Assembly (NCBI GenBank): GCA_002698785.1
Contig: PAAG01000059.1
Location: forward strand, 372,001 to 436,000
Direction: 5' to 3'
Source of the DNA: Verrucomicrobiales bacterium
GTDB taxonomy: Bacteria; Verrucomicrobiota; Verrucomicrobiia; Verrucomicrobiales; DEV007
Length of the DNA: 64,000 bases
The position numbers were made by a program, and so were the translations under genes. Below are positions 17,264 through 25,694 of this stretch, one piece after another (the first letter of the stretch is position 1; the number at the start of each line of letters is the position of its first letter). The notes beneath the pieces were generated by a model. That model saw only the letters and a program-made list of their open reading frames with translations. It had not been told where the DNA came from and did not search any database.

Positions 17264-19743
17264 ACTTTCTTCATACCAAGGGAGGTCGCAATCGCCCGGA
17301 ACTTCCGGAACTTGATCCGCATCACGAGATCCACGATCACAGCCAGTGAGACGATCGGAATTAGAAGAGTCAATAACTCGCTCTGAAGCCCGAAGCCAAG
17401 CCAAACGGCAGTGGGAAACCCAAAAAGAAAAAAGAGAAAGATCAATCGCGTTGTCAGCGCTGGCCGGGCAAGCAAGCGCACACGGGTCAAACGACGATCC
17501 TCTTCGTGATACTCGGTCGCGGTGACCACCGCCCAGTTCCAGAAAGTGCGGCTGGAGAGGATGATGTCCGTTTTTCCGGAAGCATCGTCAGAGGAGCGCG
17601 GAAACTCTTCTCGGACACGATTGAGAAAATCGTCGCGCCCAATCCCATCTTCACTCCAGAAGGCCATTTCATTCCCCAACTTCCACCACCCTGTGGTGGC
17701 TTTTCCGATGGCAGCTCCACCGAGCATACCCAGGCTGCGAAGCCAGGGAACATGCCTCCACCCGTGAAGCACACGAGCGCCGCTCCTCGCTGCTCCCTGA
17801 AGAACGAAAAGCATCGCCAGCCAGACTCGCGATTTGAAAGTGGAAAACTCGTTCTCAAGCACAGCACGCCGCGCTTTCGCCCAAGCAACGCGAATGGTGA
17901 AAAACAGCATCAGACTTGCGACCGCCAGTAGGGGCAGAACAAAGCCCCCAGCAACGAAAAGGCCGACCATCACGAGCATCCATAGGATATGCAGACAGAT
18001 CTCAGCATAGACCGAATCAGGAGAAGGATAAACTAGCTGAAAAGGCTCATAGCCATACCGCCCGTGGTAGAGGACCTGTCCCCCGGGATAGGCTGGCTCA
18101 TAGACCTGCCCATTCCAGGCAGCTCCGCCTAGATTTCGAAATCGGTCTCCATGGTTCTTCATCAGGAGAGCCTCCGCTTTTCCATACCCTATCTGCTGTC
18201 GCAGATAGGCCGAAATAGTTGCGCGGCGGTAATGCCAGACAAATGCGGCCGGATGAAAGCCCAGGTCATATCCTGCCTTCATTACTCTCCAGCAGAAATC
18301 GACGTCGTCCCCCGCCGTTCGGAATTCGGGATCAAACCCTTCGACCTCGTCGAAAACGTCCCTTCGGACCGCCAGGTTACAGCCAGGAATGTGCTCTGCC
18401 TTTGTGTCTGATAGCAATACATGGGAGGCACTCCCTGGACCGGCTGCTATGACGGCCTGCCTTGTCGTTGTGGGCTTGGGCGGCAGATTCGGCCCGCCAA
18501 CACATCCCGCATTTGGATTCTCGTGAAAGGCGAGGGCGACCCACTGCAGCCAGTCGGGTTCCACGATACAGTCATCGTCGGTGTAGACGATAATCTCCCC
18601 GCGCGCGCCCTCCACACCGTAGTTTCGCGCCACGCTCAGACCGGCTCTTTCAATCGGCACTCTACGGACCTTATCGTAGGATGAGGCCACTTCGTGAACA
18701 CGTTCGTCTTTTCCGTCATTCACCAGGAAAATCTCGTAGTCCGGATAATCGAGGGCTGAGAGAGAATCGAGACACTCCACCAAAGTCGCACTCCCCTTGT
18801 AGGTGCAGACAATCACTGAGATTTTGGGAAACTCTGGCAACTCCACCTTGTCGCTGGGACGCTTCACGTCGGCCCAGGTCTCCCGCACCACATCAAGAGC
18901 AGGTTTGGGTTTTCCCTCCCGGTCAGTCACACCGAAGTCCCATTCTTCGATGATATTGCCGCCCCGTTGCCAGAGATCACTCCAGGCGAAAATCGTCGTT
19001 CCCGCCGCACCAGCGGCGCAGGCCTCTTCAATGTGCCATTCGAGAATCTCGGCCTGCTCTATCGGACCGTGGGCATGGGAATCGATGCCAAACTCGGAAA
19101 TCAGCAGTGGTTTGTTCCCCGCCAGATTCTGCAATCGCATCAGGTAGGACGAGAATGCCTCCTTTGTCTCCAGGTAGAGATTGAAAGAGACAAAGTCCTG
19201 ATTTCGCGGCAGCAGATACTCTGTGCTCGGATAGGTCGCGTAGGAGAATAGCGCATCCGGGTCGTTCGCATGCCCGAGGTCAATCAATCGCTCCAGCTGC
19301 TCTCGAACACGTCGCCACCCCATCCAGCGGACGAGGGTGGTCTCGATTTCGTTTCCGACGAAATATCCAGCAAGTGCGGGGTGCCCTCGGAATTTTCGGA
19401 TCGTTTCGAGGAGAAGCTGATCTGCATCAGCGAGGACGTGGCGCTCTTTCAGGAAGTCGACATGCTGGGTCCAGGGCAAGGTAATGAAGACACGTAGCCC
19501 TACCCGAGCGCACTCGTGCATGAAGTCGAGCGATGGGATTTCGTAGACGCGAATCGCATTGGCTCCCAGCTCGGTTCGCACCCGCTCCAGTTGGTTGAGC
19601 CCGCCATCAGCAAACTTACCCGCAGGAAAAGGGCCGAACGTCACGGCCCGGATCAATCGGGTCTTGTCTCCGACGCGAAAGTATTTCCCCGACACGCGGA
19701 GAGGTTCGTCGATAGTGGAAATCGGAAATTCTGGAGGGGACAT
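17260..19743 (-). CDS. Fusion of glycoside hydrolase-like TIM barrel and GT2 glycosyltransferase
   Basis: Residues about 15-300 look like a clan GH-A barrel: GANAIRVYEIP, then GYFVGNEIETT with the acid/base candidate Glu132, and LLISEFGID with the nucleophile candidate Glu217, then IFAWSDLW. Residues about 305-560 are a GT2 domain with KISVIVCTYKGSATL, VNDGK, YTDDDCIVEPDW, GCNLAVRRDVF and GDDVDFCWR. The C-terminal third has several transmembrane helices. It may thus build and trim an extracellular polysaccharide at the inner membrane, but the polymer is unknown. The start at 19743 begins the GH-like part; the frame extends upstream with no domain. A promoter-sized gap separates it from sbcD-like. 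Confidence 0.85.
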   Translation of the reverse strand: MSPPEFPISTIDEPLRVSGKYFRVGDKTRLIRAVTFGPFPAGKFADGGLNQLERVRTELGANAIRVYEIPSLDFMHECARVGLRVFITLPWTQHVDFLKERHVLADADQLLLETIRKFRGHPALAGYFVGNEIETTLVRWMGWRRVREQLERLIDLGHANDPDALFSYATYPSTEYLLPRNQDFVSFNLYLETKEAFSSYLMRLQNLAGNKPLLISEFGIDSHAHGPIEQAEILEWHIEEACAAGAAGTTIFAWSDLWQRGGNIIEEWDFGVTDREGKPKPALDVVRETWADVKRPSDKVELPEFPKISVIVCTYKGSATLVECLDSLSALDYPDYEIFLVNDGKDERVHEVASSYDKVRRVPIERAGLSVARNYGVEGARGEIIVYTDDDCIVEPDWLQWVALAFHENPNAGCVGGPNLPPKPTTTRQAVIAAGPGSASHVLLSDTKAEHIPGCNLAVRRDVFDEVEGFDPEFRTAGDDVDFCWRVMKAGYDLGFHPAAFVWHYRRATISAYLRQQIGYGKAEALLMKNHGDRFRNLGGAAWNGQVYEPAYPGGQVLYHGRYGYEPFQLVYPSPDSVYAEICLHILWMLVMVGLFVAGGFVLPLLAVASLMLFFTIRVAWAKARRAVLENEFSTFKSRVWLAMLFVLQGAARSGARVLHGWRHVPWLRSLGMLGGAAIGKATTGWWKLGNEMAFWSEDGIGRDDFLNRVREEFPRSSDDASGKTDIILSSRTFWNWAVVTATEYHEEDRRLTRVRLLARPALTTRLIFLFFLFGFPTAVWLGFGLQSELLTLLIPIVSLAVIVDLVMRIKFRKFRAIATSLGMKKV

Positions 19744-19903
19744 GCAAACAGCAGGTGTCGAAACGGATGGCCTGGTCCTCGCAGGCACACATCGACACAA
19801 CAGGGTTAGAACGATTCGTCAACCCGGTTTAGTAGGGAGAATTGAGTAATTGCACTGGACACTCCGGTTCCCGCCGATATGGATGAATGGTCCCCCGTTT
19901 TCC

Positions 19904-21061
19904 ATGAAGATCCTCCACACCGCAGACTGGCAGCTCGGCAAGCCTTATGCCCGAGTCACCGATCCTGACAAGCGGGCCAGTCTTCGAAACGCTCGAATCG
20001 AGGCAATCCATCGCATTGCCACCATCGCAAAAGAGGAAAAGGTCGATCTCGTTGTGGTTGCTGGAGACGTCTTCGATAGCTTTACGGCTGAGAAAAGTGT
20101 TGTCTCTGCTGCCTGCGCAGCTATTGGCCAGATTCCCGCGCCTGTTTTCGCCATTCCGGGCAACCATGACCACGGTGGGCCCGGCTGCCTTTGGGAACAG
20201 GACTTTTTCCTGAAAGAACAGGAAGCCCTTGCCCCCAACTTCCAGATCCTCCTTGAGCCCGCCCCCGTTGAGACCGACAGCGCTATTCTTTTCCCCTGCC
20301 CTCTTCTTCGGCGACACGAAGCGGGCGACCCTACGTCGTGGCTTCGTGAGATTGAGATCGATTCTGAAAAGCCCCGCATCATTCTTGCGCACGGCAGCAC
20401 CCAGGGTTTCGACAGTTCATCTGGTGATGACGAAGAAGACCACCTTGGTGCCCCGAATCTGATTGCGCTGGATCGGCTCCCTTCTGGCGAGTTCGATTAC
20501 GTCGCCCTCGGGGACTGGCATGGCGCGAAGGAGATCTCGCCGCTGGCGTGGTATTCGGGCACTCATGAGATCGATCGTTTTCCGAAAGGAGATGACAATG
20601 ATCCTGGCAATATTCTCATCACGACTGTCGAGCGAGGGAGACCGCCTTCCGTGGAGAAGATTTCGTCCGGCGCGCTTTCCTGGCATGTGTTGTCCTATAC
20701 GCTCGCGGCGGATGAAGATGTAGAGCATCTCGACTCGCTGCTTACCGAGACGATTGGGAGTCGTGCGGGTAGCGACCTGCTTCATCTCACCATTGATGGA
20801 GCAATCGGTTTTGCCGCTTCTGCCAGCCTGGATCAGTTGATTGAGAAATGGGAAGCGCGACTTCTTCGCTTGAAGTTGAAGAGCGACATCGCCCTCTCCC
20901 CTTCCGATGAGGAAGCCGCCACGCTGATTGATCGACCAGAAGACCCGCTGATTGGGCGGGTTGCCTCTGGCCTGCTGGAAACGGCTTCAGGTCCTGATGA
21001 GGAAGCTGCCGAGGTTGCCCGTATCGCGCTTCGAGAACTGTATACCGCCGCCCTTTCCTGA
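19904..21061 (+). CDS. SbcD/Mre11-like DNA repair exonuclease
   Basis: The 385-residue protein is a calcineurin-type phosphoesterase of the SbcD/Mre11/YhaO group. Metal-binding motifs are MKILHTADWQLG at the start, VVVAGDVFD, and FAIPGNHDHGG, followed by ILAHGSTQG and VALGDWHGA. The start ATG at 19904 was chosen because it begins exactly at the first metal motif. It is followed after 9 nt by the SbcC-like ATPase gene, the usual operon order for the two-subunit nuclease that processes DNA ends and hairpins. The C-terminal 120 residues are a less conserved capping region. Confidence 0.9.
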   Translation: MKILHTADWQLGKPYARVTDPDKRASLRNARIEAIHRIATIAKEEKVDLVVVAGDVFDSFTAEKSVVSAACAAIGQIPAPVFAIPGNHDHGGPGCLWEQDFFLKEQEALAPNFQILLEPAPVETDSAILFPCPLLRRHEAGDPTSWLREIEIDSEKPRIILAHGSTQGFDSSSGDDEEDHLGAPNLIALDRLPSGEFDYVALGDWHGAKEISPLAWYSGTHEIDRFPKGDDNDPGNILITTVERGRPPSVEKISSGALSWHVLSYTLAADEDVEHLDSLLTETIGSRAGSDLLHLTIDGAIGFAASASLDQLIEKWEARLLRLKLKSDIALSPSDEEAATLIDRPEDPLIGRVASGLLETASGPDEEAAEVARIALRELYTAALS

Positions 21062-21070
21062 TCACCACTC

Positions 21071-23758
21071 ATGCAAGTTAACTCCGTCACCGTTCGCAAC
21101 TATCGGATCCACAAGGATCTGACCGTTGAGTTGTCGGATTCTCTTACGCTCATTGGTGGCCCGAATGAATCGGGAAAGAGTACCCTTATGGAAGCGGCGC
21201 ATCGGGCGCTTTTCCTGAAGGCTTCGGCTGGAGGTGAGTTGCAGAAAGAGATGGTATCCGATCGCCACTCCGGTCATCCCGAAGTTGAGGTTACGTTTAC
21301 GATTGGCGGGAGTCGCTATTCCATTTCGAAGAGGTTCAGCGGCAGTTCCGGAAAAGCCACTCTCCGCGAAGATGGCGGAGCGACTCTGCACAATGCTGAG
21401 GCCGAGACTCGGCTCGCCGAGTTGCTCGGTGTTGAAGACCCGACGGGTAAGCGGGTAAACAGCAAGTCGCTCGAAGGACAGTGGGCGCATTTGTGGATCA
21501 GTCAGGGAAGAAGTGGTGATGACCCTTCGGAGGAATCTGTCGCCCATCGGGATGCCTTGCTCGCTCGGCTTAAGGACCAGGGCGGTGGCGTCGTCATGCA
21601 ATCAGACAATGACGCCCGAGTCGCCAATCGCATTGAGGAGGAATACTCCAAGATCTTTACCGGTAAAGGTAAGGTCAAAGCAGGCACTGTTCTCGACAAC
21701 GCGAGCAAGGAGAAGGACCAAGCCGAATACGCCCTAACGCAGGCAGAAGAAGATTTCCGAAATCTTGAACAGGCTATCTCGAATTACGAAGCTGCCGAGA
21801 GGACTATCACCCGCCAGTCGAGTGAGATTGAACAATTGCGTGCCGATCAGAAAGAGTGCGAGAAGTCGCTGGAGCTAGCTGGCGAACTGGAGCGGTCTCT
21901 GGAGAAAGTCGTGGCGAAGCACAGGGCTGCAGTCGACGATCGGGATCGATTTGAGCAGGCAATCGCTGACGTGTCTGCCATGCAGCAGGAAGCCGACGCT
22001 CTTGGCAAGCAGTTGCAGCCCGTTACCGGTAGGATCGAAGAGCTTTCTCACCAGCTCACTGAGGCGAAGGCGAAGCTTGGCAGTCGTGAGCAAGAGATCT
22101 CTGCGGCGAGACAATCCCTGACAAAGGCACGAAACGAACAGGATCTTCTCCACGCACTTGCGACCGCGCTCGATTGCGAAGCTCGGCTCGCGGACCTGGT
22201 AAGTCGGCAGAAAGAGATTGTGTCCATCGAGACGAAGATTACTGAGTCGCGGGATCGACTGAGCGGTTTGCAAAAGGTTAGCCGGCAAGATCTCGCTGCG
22301 CTGCAGAAGCTCGAAGCCAGCCGTTCCGAATTGACCGGAATTCTTCGAGCGCTTGCGACTGGGATCGAGGTGACCAAGGCGAATGGTGCTGTGACTATTG
22401 GTGACGAGACTTTAGGTAAAGGTGACAAGCACGTCATCGACTCCGAGACGGTTCTGAAAGCGGGAGATGACTTTGAGTTTAGGATCACTCCGGGCGGTGG
22501 AACCCGCATTGCCGAGACGCGGCAGCAGCTGAGCGAGGTGGAGGATCGACGGGATTCTCTTCTTCAATCGATCGGAGTCACTTCGGCGGACGAGGCCCAA
22601 TTGGTGTTGCAGGAGCGGGAGACGATTGAAAACCAGCTTCGTGAATACCAGACGGATTGGAATGCCCGTCGCCCCGAGGAGTTGAAGGCGGCCATAGAAG
22701 ACCTTTCCCATCGTGCCAAGACGGCTCGAGCTGAGGTTGAGCGGAAGAGCACTGGTGATTCCCTCCCCGAAACGGTGGCCGAGACGCGAGAGCTTCTGGA
22801 AGCGCGGAAGGCGGAGTCGACTCAGCTTTCTGATCAGGTGGAGACATTGGGCATTGAACAGAACTCGGCCATCCAAGTCGCCGACCAGACGGAGCGCAAG
22901 CTACTCGCTGAACAACAAGGCGCCAAGGAAGTGGAGAACCGTCTCCTTGAATTGAAGGCGCAGATCAAGATCAAGGAAGAGCCGCTGGGCAATTCTGAGA
23001 AGCAGGCCGAACGGCTCAGGTCTTTGACCGAAGCGTGTGATGTTTCCGCTAGCGAGGTGGCTTCCGTGAAGGAACAACTCGACCAGCTGCAGCCTTCCGC
23101 CCTGCTTGCCGATCGTGACCGGTATTCGCGGGCGCTCCAGCAATGTGATGAGCAGATCAAGCAGGCACTCCAGCAGCGGGCTGTCGCGAGTAATGAGTTG
23201 AGCAAGAGCAAAGGTTCGTTTGACCCTGCCAGTCAGGTTGCGGTTGCCAAAGCGAACGCCGAAAATGCGACGCAGCGCTACCAGAGACTTGAGCGTCGGG
23301 CTGCTGCGATCCAGCTTCTTCATCAGCGTTTTACGGAAGAGCAGCAACGTTTGTCCGAGCGATTTTCCCAGCCTCTTGCCGAGAAAGCCTCCGGCTATCT
23401 GCAGCAGGTCTTCGGCTCCACCGCCCGTGCTACCGTCACGATGACGGATGGGGTCCCCGGTGGATGGACGATCTCACGGGAGGGAGAGACCTTCGAGTTC
23501 GATAAGCTGTCGGGCGGAACCAAGGAGCAGCTCGCCGCTGCCATTCGCCTCGCCATTGCCGAGATTCTTGCGGCCGATCACGGAGGTAAACTGCCTATCG
23601 TTTTCGATGACGCTTTCACCTACTCCGACCCTGACCGTACTAGAAACCTTCAGCGGATGCTCGACCATGCCGCCCGCCAAGGACTCCAGGTGATTCTGCT
23701 TACCTGCGATCCAGCGGAGTATGTGGGGCTTGGGGCGCGGACGGTGAGTTTGGGGTAG
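21071..23758 (+). CDS. SbcC/Rad50-like (YhaN-type) SMC ATPase
   Basis: This 895-residue protein has a Walker A at residues 29-38 (GGPNESGKST), long heptad-like coiled coils (about 200-370 and 480-770), and a C-terminal half-site with LSGGTKEQLAAAIRLA signature and LPIVFDDAF Walker B. It pairs with the SbcD-like nuclease upstream. Its Cys residues are isolated and no CxxC zinc hook is present between the coils, so it is closer to YhaN-type proteins than to canonical SbcC/Rad50. It is the last gene before the accessory stretch starting at 24.0 kb. Confidence 0.88.
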   Translation: MQVNSVTVRNYRIHKDLTVELSDSLTLIGGPNESGKSTLMEAAHRALFLKASAGGELQKEMVSDRHSGHPEVEVTFTIGGSRYSISKRFSGSSGKATLREDGGATLHNAEAETRLAELLGVEDPTGKRVNSKSLEGQWAHLWISQGRSGDDPSEESVAHRDALLARLKDQGGGVVMQSDNDARVANRIEEEYSKIFTGKGKVKAGTVLDNASKEKDQAEYALTQAEEDFRNLEQAISNYEAAERTITRQSSEIEQLRADQKECEKSLELAGELERSLEKVVAKHRAAVDDRDRFEQAIADVSAMQQEADALGKQLQPVTGRIEELSHQLTEAKAKLGSREQEISAARQSLTKARNEQDLLHALATALDCEARLADLVSRQKEIVSIETKITESRDRLSGLQKVSRQDLAALQKLEASRSELTGILRALATGIEVTKANGAVTIGDETLGKGDKHVIDSETVLKAGDDFEFRITPGGGTRIAETRQQLSEVEDRRDSLLQSIGVTSADEAQLVLQERETIENQLREYQTDWNARRPEELKAAIEDLSHRAKTARAEVERKSTGDSLPETVAETRELLEARKAESTQLSDQVETLGIEQNSAIQVADQTERKLLAEQQGAKEVENRLLELKAQIKIKEEPLGNSEKQAERLRSLTEACDVSASEVASVKEQLDQLQPSALLADRDRYSRALQQCDEQIKQALQQRAVASNELSKSKGSFDPASQVAVAKANAENATQRYQRLERRAAAIQLLHQRFTEEQQRLSERFSQPLAEKASGYLQQVFGSTARATVTMTDGVPGGWTISREGETFEFDKLSGGTKEQLAAAIRLAIAEILAADHGGKLPIVFDDAFTYSDPDRTRNLQRMLDHAARQGLQVILLTCDPAEYVGLGARTVSLG

Positions 23759-24031
23759 GGAAAGTTCAACGTCGAACGTCCAACGCTCAACTTTGAAGGG
23801 GTTCTGTTGGATTAGGAGGGTGAGTTCAAAGGTTCGCGATTGGATGCAAATAGCTATTGGCGGCGACGGATTAAAATTGGCCGCGAAGAGGCGCAAAAGA
23901 CGCAAAAGTTGTTAAGATCGACTGGAGCATTGAAACTTGAGCCGCGGACGGCGAATTTGGGGAAAGGCGTTCGTAGTTCCGCCTTCGGGCGGGTGCAGAA
24001 GTTCAGATTATTCGAAGGGAATACGAAAGCC
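23759..24031. repeat. Intergenic region with short repeat remnants
   Basis: This 273-nt gene-free stretch holds at least two repeat-like segments. At 23766-23790 the words CAACGTCGAAC, GTCCAACG and CTCAAC form a degenerate tandem of a CAAC-containing unit. At about 23884-23908 GAGGCGCAAAAGACGCAAAAG is built from GCAAA-containing short units, a type of heptamer-like intergenic repeat common in several phyla. A REP-like palindrome follows at 23975. No convincing gene or terminator was seen. Confidence 0.5.
23975..23993. repeat. REP-like palindrome (single copy, variant)
   Basis: AGTTCCGCC-TTC-GGGCGGG is a near-palindrome that shares its AGTTCCGCC arm with the palindromes at 32.3-32.5, 40.6 and 41.3 kb (consensus GGAGTTCCGCCTTTAGGCGG). 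The loop and right arm differ, with GGGCGG replacing AGGCGG. It sits between the SbcC-like gene and the accessory stretch. Confidence 0.6.
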
Positions 24032-24235
24032 TCATCGACCAAGACTGCGCTTGAGCTCGTCGAATGTAATCCCTTCCACTTCGCCGCTTTCCATCTGCCT
24101 TACTCTCTCTTGAACCTCTTCGTCCGAAACGTAGTAATCAGGTCTACCCAGATCATCGATGATTGCACTAAGTAACGTCGCCCTGTCGTCTTGCGATAGC
24201 TTTCGTGCTTCAGCAAGTATCTCTTCCCATTTCAT
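24032..24235 (-). CDS. Addiction module component-like small protein (orphan antitoxin candidate)
   Basis: The 67-residue protein matches the putative addiction module component family (TIGR02574-like). It shows an LSQDDRATLLSAIIDDL helix, then VSDEEVQERVRQMESGEVEGITFDEL, the pattern that usually precedes a RelE/ParE-type toxin. No toxin gene follows downstream: after its stop at 24032 there is only a repeat region, and the neighbour upstream on the same strand (24248) is not toxin-like. It could be an orphan antitoxin, a solitary regulator, or the antitoxin for a distant toxin. Identification is by motif. Confidence 0.75.
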   Translation of the reverse strand: MKWEEILAEARKLSQDDRATLLSAIIDDLGRPDYYVSDEEVQERVRQMESGEVEGITFDELKRSLGR

Positions 24236-24247
24236 GATCTAAAAAAG

Positions 24248-24652
24248 TTAGCAATAGAGTTTAGGAGCTTCGATACTTGCACTGATCATCTTACTTATAT
24301 TTTGACTCTGGATTCCCGCTTCACATTGCTCGCAGAAAATCAGAAGCGCAGGAGTCGTGTGTATCTGTGATTTTGTCAGCGAGCCGTTGAGTGGGATGCT
24401 CCCGGGATAATCGTCTACCAGTTCGTGATAGTCTTTCGTCCCCTTAACGACCGATCCGTCGGCGTAAAATCCCTGTTTCGAGATAAGGGCTGTTCTGTGC
24501 TTTGGACAGGACAACCCGGTTTCTGATTCCGAGTCCTCGACCATTCCTGAGGGAGTGAATTTTGCCCTGGTCGGAGATACGAAAAAATGGGCGCACAAGC
24601 AGAGCAGTGCGATGAGAGAAATTATCGTGATACGTGTGAGACGCTTTTTCAT
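24248..24652 (-). CDS. Membrane-anchored or secreted protein of unknown function
   Basis: I do not recognise this 134-residue protein. One N-terminal hydrophobic helix (about 8-27) could be a signal peptide or anchor. The exported part contains four cysteines, in LSCPKH, FCEQC and the C-terminal YC, so a CxxC pair (FCEQC) is present that might bind metal or form a disulfide. It lies 12 nt upstream of the antitoxin-like gene, inside the stretch of short minus-strand genes. Confidence 0.55.
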   Translation of the reverse strand: MKKRLTRITIISLIALLCLCAHFFVSPTRAKFTPSGMVEDSESETGLSCPKHRTALISKQGFYADGSVVKGTKDYHELVDDYPGSIPLNGSLTKSQIHTTPALLIFCEQCEAGIQSQNISKMISASIEAPKLYC

Positions 24653-24700
24653 TGCTCACTCTCTGGGGACAAATCTCATTAGCTTTCGAATAACCTGAAC

Positions 24701-25102
24701 TTACAGCCGGATGCGGATTTCCGGGTTTCCATCACCGGGATCAAAACTCCAACTTCGATTCAGACTGTCATAACGGAGCGACGAGTCCCAGTCTAATTTG
24801 TAGTATAGCGTGAACGACTCTCCATGATTCGATAAGTGGAGCAGTGGAAATGTGGTCAAGAAGTGTTCGGGCAATCCATTCAGGTTTTCCAAGTGATCGG
24901 GCAGCTCTTTTTGTGAGTTTTCAAGTTGGTGGAGCTTTTCAACCACTGGGGAGAATGAGTAAATTAAAGAACGAAGTTTCGTCAGGCCCGCCTCAGATGT
25001 GGGGTCGATCTTTGCATAAAAGATATATCCCACTTTGATACATCCGACACCGAGGGCCACGCCAATTGCCAGTATGAGCAAAACGAACTGTCGATTAAAC
25101 AT
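24701..25102 (-). CDS. Small membrane-anchored protein, pseudopilin-like pattern
   Basis: The 133-residue protein has an N-terminal hydrophobic helix (about 7-28, LVLL-type, with Cys21 after GVG) and then an amphipathic helix. It then has LPDHLENLNGLPE, SFTLYYKLDW and a closing YDSLNRSWSF. The order of helix, P-x-x-L turn, beta pair and a YDS...W end resembles small globular pseudopilin-like domains. It lacks the GFTLxE prepilin motif, so a type II secretion role is not indicated. It shares this layout with the gene at 27595. It lies 3 nt downstream of the gene at 25106. Confidence 0.55.
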   Translation of the reverse strand: MFNRQFVLLILAIGVALGVGCIKVGYIFYAKIDPTSEAGLTKLRSLIYSFSPVVEKLHQLENSQKELPDHLENLNGLPEHFLTTFPLLHLSNHGESFTLYYKLDWDSSLRYDSLNRSWSFDPGDGNPEIRIRL

Positions 25103-25105
25103 TCT

Positions 25106-25459
25106 TCATTTCAGTAATTTCCAACGAGGCAACATCAGAGCCGATATGATCGCTGGGCCGATTAATCCAATGAGAATCCGCCCAGCATTCGCAGTATTTG
25201 GGGGGAGTATTTGAAAGGCTACAATGGAAAACAAAACCACCGCCAAGAAGAGGAAATATGCCCATCTGTAGAGCAAAATTATTCCTACCATCGAGACAGC
25301 AAGCAGCGCGTATCGGATCCAAAGCAGCGATTCTTGCACATACTCGTCGAGAACGAGATCGACACCATTTTTGATTGCTCCGAACAGGAATAATCCTGCC
25401 AATATCCGCAATGCGATAAACCGGGGTTTCTCTTCAGTTTTCGTTACTTCCGATTTCAT
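25106..25459 (-). CDS. Small integral membrane protein of unknown function
   Basis: The 117-residue protein has about four hydrophobic helices (residues about 15-32, 44-64, 66-86 and 92-110) separated by short charged turns, and a basic C-terminus. I do not recognise a family and no catalytic motif is seen. The gene is only 3 nt from the next minus-strand gene (25102), so the two are probably co-transcribed. The 235 nt upstream (25460-25694) are AT-rich and hold no gene that I can support; they could carry its promoter. Confidence 0.55.
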   Translation of the reverse strand: MKSEVTKTEEKPRFIALRILAGLFLFGAIKNGVDLVLDEYVQESLLWIRYALLAVSMVGIILLYRWAYFLFLAVVLFSIVAFQILPPNTANAGRILIGLIGPAIISALMLPRWKLLK

Positions 25460-25694
25460 ATTATTTATTTATCCACTCTACTCTGACGGATATATTAAAT
25501 TACCATATTTTACCTACCCCAATTCAAGGCCGTAAACCGACCATGCGCAGGACCGCAACCAGTGTCAAGAACTGCCCCAATTCTTCTCACGAACAATACA
25601 GTTCAGGAAAAAGATAAAGAGTAAGAAAAAGATAAAGAGCACGGGGCGAAAATGATGGGAAAAGATGGGATTTTCGTTTTCATCATTTTCCGGA

